From contig SHZK01000003.1 in NCBI GenBank assembly GCA_009692305.1, positions 173,474-237,473 on the forward strand: DNA of 64,000 nucleotides. Direction: 5' to 3'. The translations under genes were made by a program, and so were the position numbers. Of the stretch, positions 61,531-64,000 are shown piece by piece (positions within the stretch are counted from its first letter, which is position 1; each line of letters begins with the position of its first letter). This DNA comes from Gammaproteobacteria bacterium. GTDB taxonomy: Bacteria > Pseudomonadota > Gammaproteobacteria > Pseudomonadales > Pseudohongiellaceae. A model generated the notes under the pieces. It was not told where the DNA came from. It worked only from the letters and a program-made list of their open reading frames with translations, and did not search any database.

Positions 61531-64000
61531 ATGAATTCTGCCATGCTGTCACCAGCTAGACCAAGCACCGCATTATGCAAACCTCTGGCGCCCGGTTGGG
61601 CGGCTATTCTGCTACTTTCACTTTGCGTACCCGCCACCGCAATCGCTCAAGATCCCGCGACCGCCACCGAATATCGCCAGCTCATCGATCAGTATTGCGT
61701 AGCCTGCCACAACACCCAGTTCAACAACGCCAATTTGGTGCTGGATAACCTCGACCTGAATCAGCTTGGGCACAATGCCGAGACCTGGGAGCGGGTAATT
61801 CGCAAACTGCGTTCGCGGGCCATGCCGCCACCCGGCAGCCCGCGCCCTGAAGAAGCCACCTATGTCACCATGATTGCCTGGATGCAGGACCAGATTGACC
61901 AGTCTGCTGCGCTGGCACCCAATCCCGGGCGCACCGAAACCTTTCACCGTCTCAACCGTTTTGAGTATCAGACCGCAATCGCCGACTTGCTGGCAGTGAA
62001 TGTCGACGTTACGCAAATGTTGCCCGGGGATAACACCTACGATGCCGGCTTCGATAACAACGGCGCCATGCTCTCTGTTTCCCCGTCATTGCTGGAAAGT
62101 TATTTGATGGCTGCCCGCAAAATCAGCCACCTCGCGGTGGGCATCATTCCGGCCGCGCCCACCATTGACAATTACAAGGTGCCTCTCAACCTGATCCAGG
62201 ACGAGCGTACCGATCCGCGCCAACCGTTCGGCTCCCGCGGGGGCATCGTCATTGACCATTATTTTCCAGTGGATGGCCGCTACCGCGTCAAGATCGAACT
62301 GCAGACCCAGTACAACGATTATTTGCGTGGCATGGGCCGCAAGCACACGCTGGATGTGCGCCTGAACGGCAAATTACTGCAGCGCTTTGAAGTGGGCGGA
62401 GAGGGTGTTGGCCTGGCCGCGCCGGAGGGTTTCGCCGGTAATATCATGATGGATCCCGAATGGGAAAATTATATGCATACCGCAGACGATCATCTGCAAC
62501 TGGAGTTCGATGCCACTGCGGGACCGCAGGTTCTCAGTGTTGCCTTCATGCGCAATCTCGTCGCAGAACCCGGTGTGATGCAACCGCGACAGACCAGCTA
62601 TTCACTCGCTACCGAACAACGTTATTTCGGCAACGCAGCAGTTGATGTAGTCAGTGTTGCCGGTCCGATCGAAGTTTATCAGGCAGGTGATACTCCCAGT
62701 CGGCGCAAAATCTTCAGTTGCCGACCAAGCGAAACTGCCGAAGCCAGCAGTTGTGCGCGGCAGATTTTCACAGAACTGGCCACCAGTGCCTACCGTCGTC
62801 CAGTCACAGATGCCGAGGTGCAGACCTTACTCGCATTCTATGGTAAAAACGGTGCTGCCGATTTCGATGCAGGTATTCAGCGTGGCATCGAACGCATGCT
62901 GGTAGATCCGAATTTCCTGTTTCGCATTGAAAAGGATCCGCTGGAGGCTGCAACAGCAGCGACTTATGCGGTGAGCGATCTGGAATTGGCGTCGCGCCTG
63001 TCGTTCTTCCTGTGGAGTACAATTCCTGATGCCGAGTTATTGCAAGTCGCCAGCGCCGGCCGGTTGTCTGACCCGGCGCAACTCGAACAACAAGTCGAGC
63101 GCATGCTGGCAGATCCACGCGCCGCAGAATCACTGGTAAACAACTTCGCCGCGCAGTGGTTGCAATTACGCAATCTGCAAGAACACCTCCCGGATCCGGA
63201 AATATTTCCCGAGTTCGACGAGAATCTGCGCGCGGCTTATCTGCGGGAAACGGAACTGTTTTTCGCGAGTACGATAACGAATGATGACAGTGTGGTGGAA
63301 TTGCTGGATGCGAATTATACCTTTGTGAATGAGCGCCTGGCGCGGCATTACGGTATTGAGGGCATTTATGGACCACATTTTCGCCGCGTGGATTTACCTG
63401 CCGAGCACATTCGCGGCGGCTTGCTCGGGCAGGGCAGTTTACTGACAGTGACCTCTTATCCGAATCGAACTTCACCGGTCTTGCGCGGTAAATGGTTGTT
63501 GCAGAATATTGTTGGCTCACCGCCGCCAGAACCACCAGCCAATGTACCGGCGTTGCCGGACAGTGGCACTGAAGGCCAGCCGGCCTCGGTGCGGGAGCGG
63601 CTGGAAGAACATCGCCGTAACCCGGTGTGTGCCAGTTGCCATGCGCCGATGGATCCTTTGGGATTTGCCCTGGAAAACTTTGATGCTATTGGCAGCTGGC
63701 GGCAACTGAGCGAGGCGGGCACGCCAATCGATGCGTCTGGCATCCTGCCAAATGGCATCGAATTCGAAGGTGTGAGTGGACTGCACGGGCATCTGGTTAG
63801 CGACAAACCGCTGTTTGCCGAAACCGTAACCGAAAAGCTGCTGGCTTTTGCGCTGGGCAGGGGCTTACAGTATTACGACCGTCCAACCATACGCGCCATC
63901 GTCCGCAACGCCGCAGCGGACGATTACCGCTGGTCAGCATTGATCAAGGGTATCGTGCGTAGTCCGGCGTTTCGTCTGCGGCAGGTGGTAACGTCGGCCA
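61531..64000 (+). CDS. DUF1587/DUF1592/DUF1588-type cytochrome c protein, 3' truncated
   Basis: Open frame from ATG 61531 to the right edge (823 codons, no stop seen). Signal peptide (IAQDPATA). CVACH (Cys56, Cys59, His60) is a PSCyt1-type heme motif; FHRLNRFEYQTAIADLL opens the DUF1587 region; a DUF1592-like stretch follows with LASRLSFFLWSTIPDAELL; RGGLLGQGSLLTVTSYPNRTSPVLRGK is DUF1588; CASCH (700-704) is the second heme, followed by APMDPLGFALENFDAIGSWR, and the visible part ends in a DUF1585-like tail. Such proteins were first recognised in planctomycetes but occur in marine gammaproteobacteria. A DUF1552 partner would be expected next, beyond the window. Confidence 0.88.
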   Translation, partial: MNSAMLSPARPSTALCKPLAPGWAAILLLSLCVPATAIAQDPATATEYRQLIDQYCVACHNTQFNNANLVLDNLDLNQLGHNAETWERVIRKLRSRAMPPPGSPRPEEATYVTMIAWMQDQIDQSAALAPNPGRTETFHRLNRFEYQTAIADLLAVNVDVTQMLPGDNTYDAGFDNNGAMLSVSPSLLESYLMAARKISHLAVGIIPAAPTIDNYKVPLNLIQDERTDPRQPFGSRGGIVIDHYFPVDGRYRVKIELQTQYNDYLRGMGRKHTLDVRLNGKLLQRFEVGGEGVGLAAPEGFAGNIMMDPEWENYMHTADDHLQLEFDATAGPQVLSVAFMRNLVAEPGVMQPRQTSYSLATEQRYFGNAAVDVVSVAGPIEVYQAGDTPSRRKIFSCRPSETAEASSCARQIFTELATSAYRRPVTDAEVQTLLAFYGKNGAADFDAGIQRGIERMLVDPNFLFRIEKDPLEAATAATYAVSDLELASRLSFFLWSTIPDAELLQVASAGRLSDPAQLEQQVERMLADPRAAESLVNNFAAQWLQLRNLQEHLPDPEIFPEFDENLRAAYLRETELFFASTITNDDSVVELLDANYTFVNERLARHYGIEGIYGPHFRRVDLPAEHIRGGLLGQGSLLTVTSYPNRTSPVLRGKWLLQNIVGSPPPEPPANVPALPDSGTEGQPASVRERLEEHRRNPVCASCHAPMDPLGFALENFDAIGSWRQLSEAGTPIDASGILPNGIEFEGVSGLHGHLVSDKPLFAETVTEKLLAFALGRGLQYYDRPTIRAIVRNAAADDYRWSALIKGIVRSPAFRLRQVVTSA

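Noticed and set aside
1..64000. CRISPR array, tRNA or rRNA gene.
   Set aside because: No regularly spaced direct repeats of 23-40 bp with unique spacers, and no tRNA-like or rRNA-like sequence was found by eye; a dedicated search could still reveal a divergent tRNA.

Overview
The window reads as chromosomal DNA of a free-living, aerobic, probably aquatic gammaproteobacterium. The evidence is gene content and order: tesA divergent from the ybbA-ybbP ABC pair, mpl and ubiX near a Lon-N-domain gene, both pdxJ and pdxH, a PPi-type phosphofructokinase, a SLC13-type sodium symporter, a TonB receptor, a PQQ dehydrogenase, and DUF1592-type and copper-oxygenase-type periplasmic cytochromes. Genes are densely packed on both strands. 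I see no tRNA, rRNA, CRISPR array, transposase, integrase or phage gene.

Layout. 1-4875: fatty-acid catabolism (thiolase end, acyl-CoA dehydrogenase, MFS carrier, AMP-forming acyl-CoA ligase). 4876-5421: gene-free, with a phased 21-bp GATC array and an imperfect palindrome. 5422-10603: haloalkane-dehalogenase-type hydrolase, secreted proteins, a frameshifted hydrolase bracketed by a repeat, and an exported methyltransferase-like protein. 10905-18219: DUF255 thioredoxin protein with a DsbD-like tail, sirtuin, bcp, YbfF-type hydrolase, pdxJ, a secreted repeat protein and a zinc-ribbon/HEAGH membrane protein. 18327-25640: broken GNAT, tesA, ybbA, ybbP, MORN protein, pdxH, pfp. 25815-34244: ubiX, broken NHL protein, M20 peptidase, DUF2390, mpl, Lon-N protein, trypsin-like protease, AsmA-like protein. 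34241-41152: ElyC-like, peroxiredoxin, DASS transporter, GGDEF, NUDIX, TonB receptor. 41536-47447: oxidoreductase cluster (nitronate monooxygenase, SDR, hydrolase, HIT, GFA, DUF2306, VOC, aldehyde dehydrogenase). 47534-55124: YiiX-like amidase, broken beta-helix protein, degenerate S41 protein, GST, DUF1554-like secreted protein, PQQ dehydrogenase. 55384-59572: B12-radical SAM, heptosyltransferase, divergent GT9-like protein. 59693-64000: redoxin/cytochrome/copper-oxygenase fusion followed by a DUF1587/1592/1588-type cytochrome that runs off the edge.

The least expected signals are in DNA architecture. Three genes (acyl-CoA ligase, tesA, mpl) end in tandem 12- or 18-bp repeats that replicate the stop codon in frame. 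A 111-bp cloverleaf-like palindrome occurs twice. Hairpins with a GGGGTCAGAGTA core occur twice. Three genes are each broken by one in-frame stop (TAA, TGA, TAA) and one by a single-base frameshift. These could be real decay or consensus errors in an assembled genome; sequence alone does not decide.

The strongest candidates for undescribed function are the radical-SAM/GT9/GT9-like locus, the redoxin-cytochrome-copper protein paired with the DUF1592 cytochrome, a S41-like protein lacking its catalytic serine, and a minus-strand structured RNA candidate at 10772-10860.
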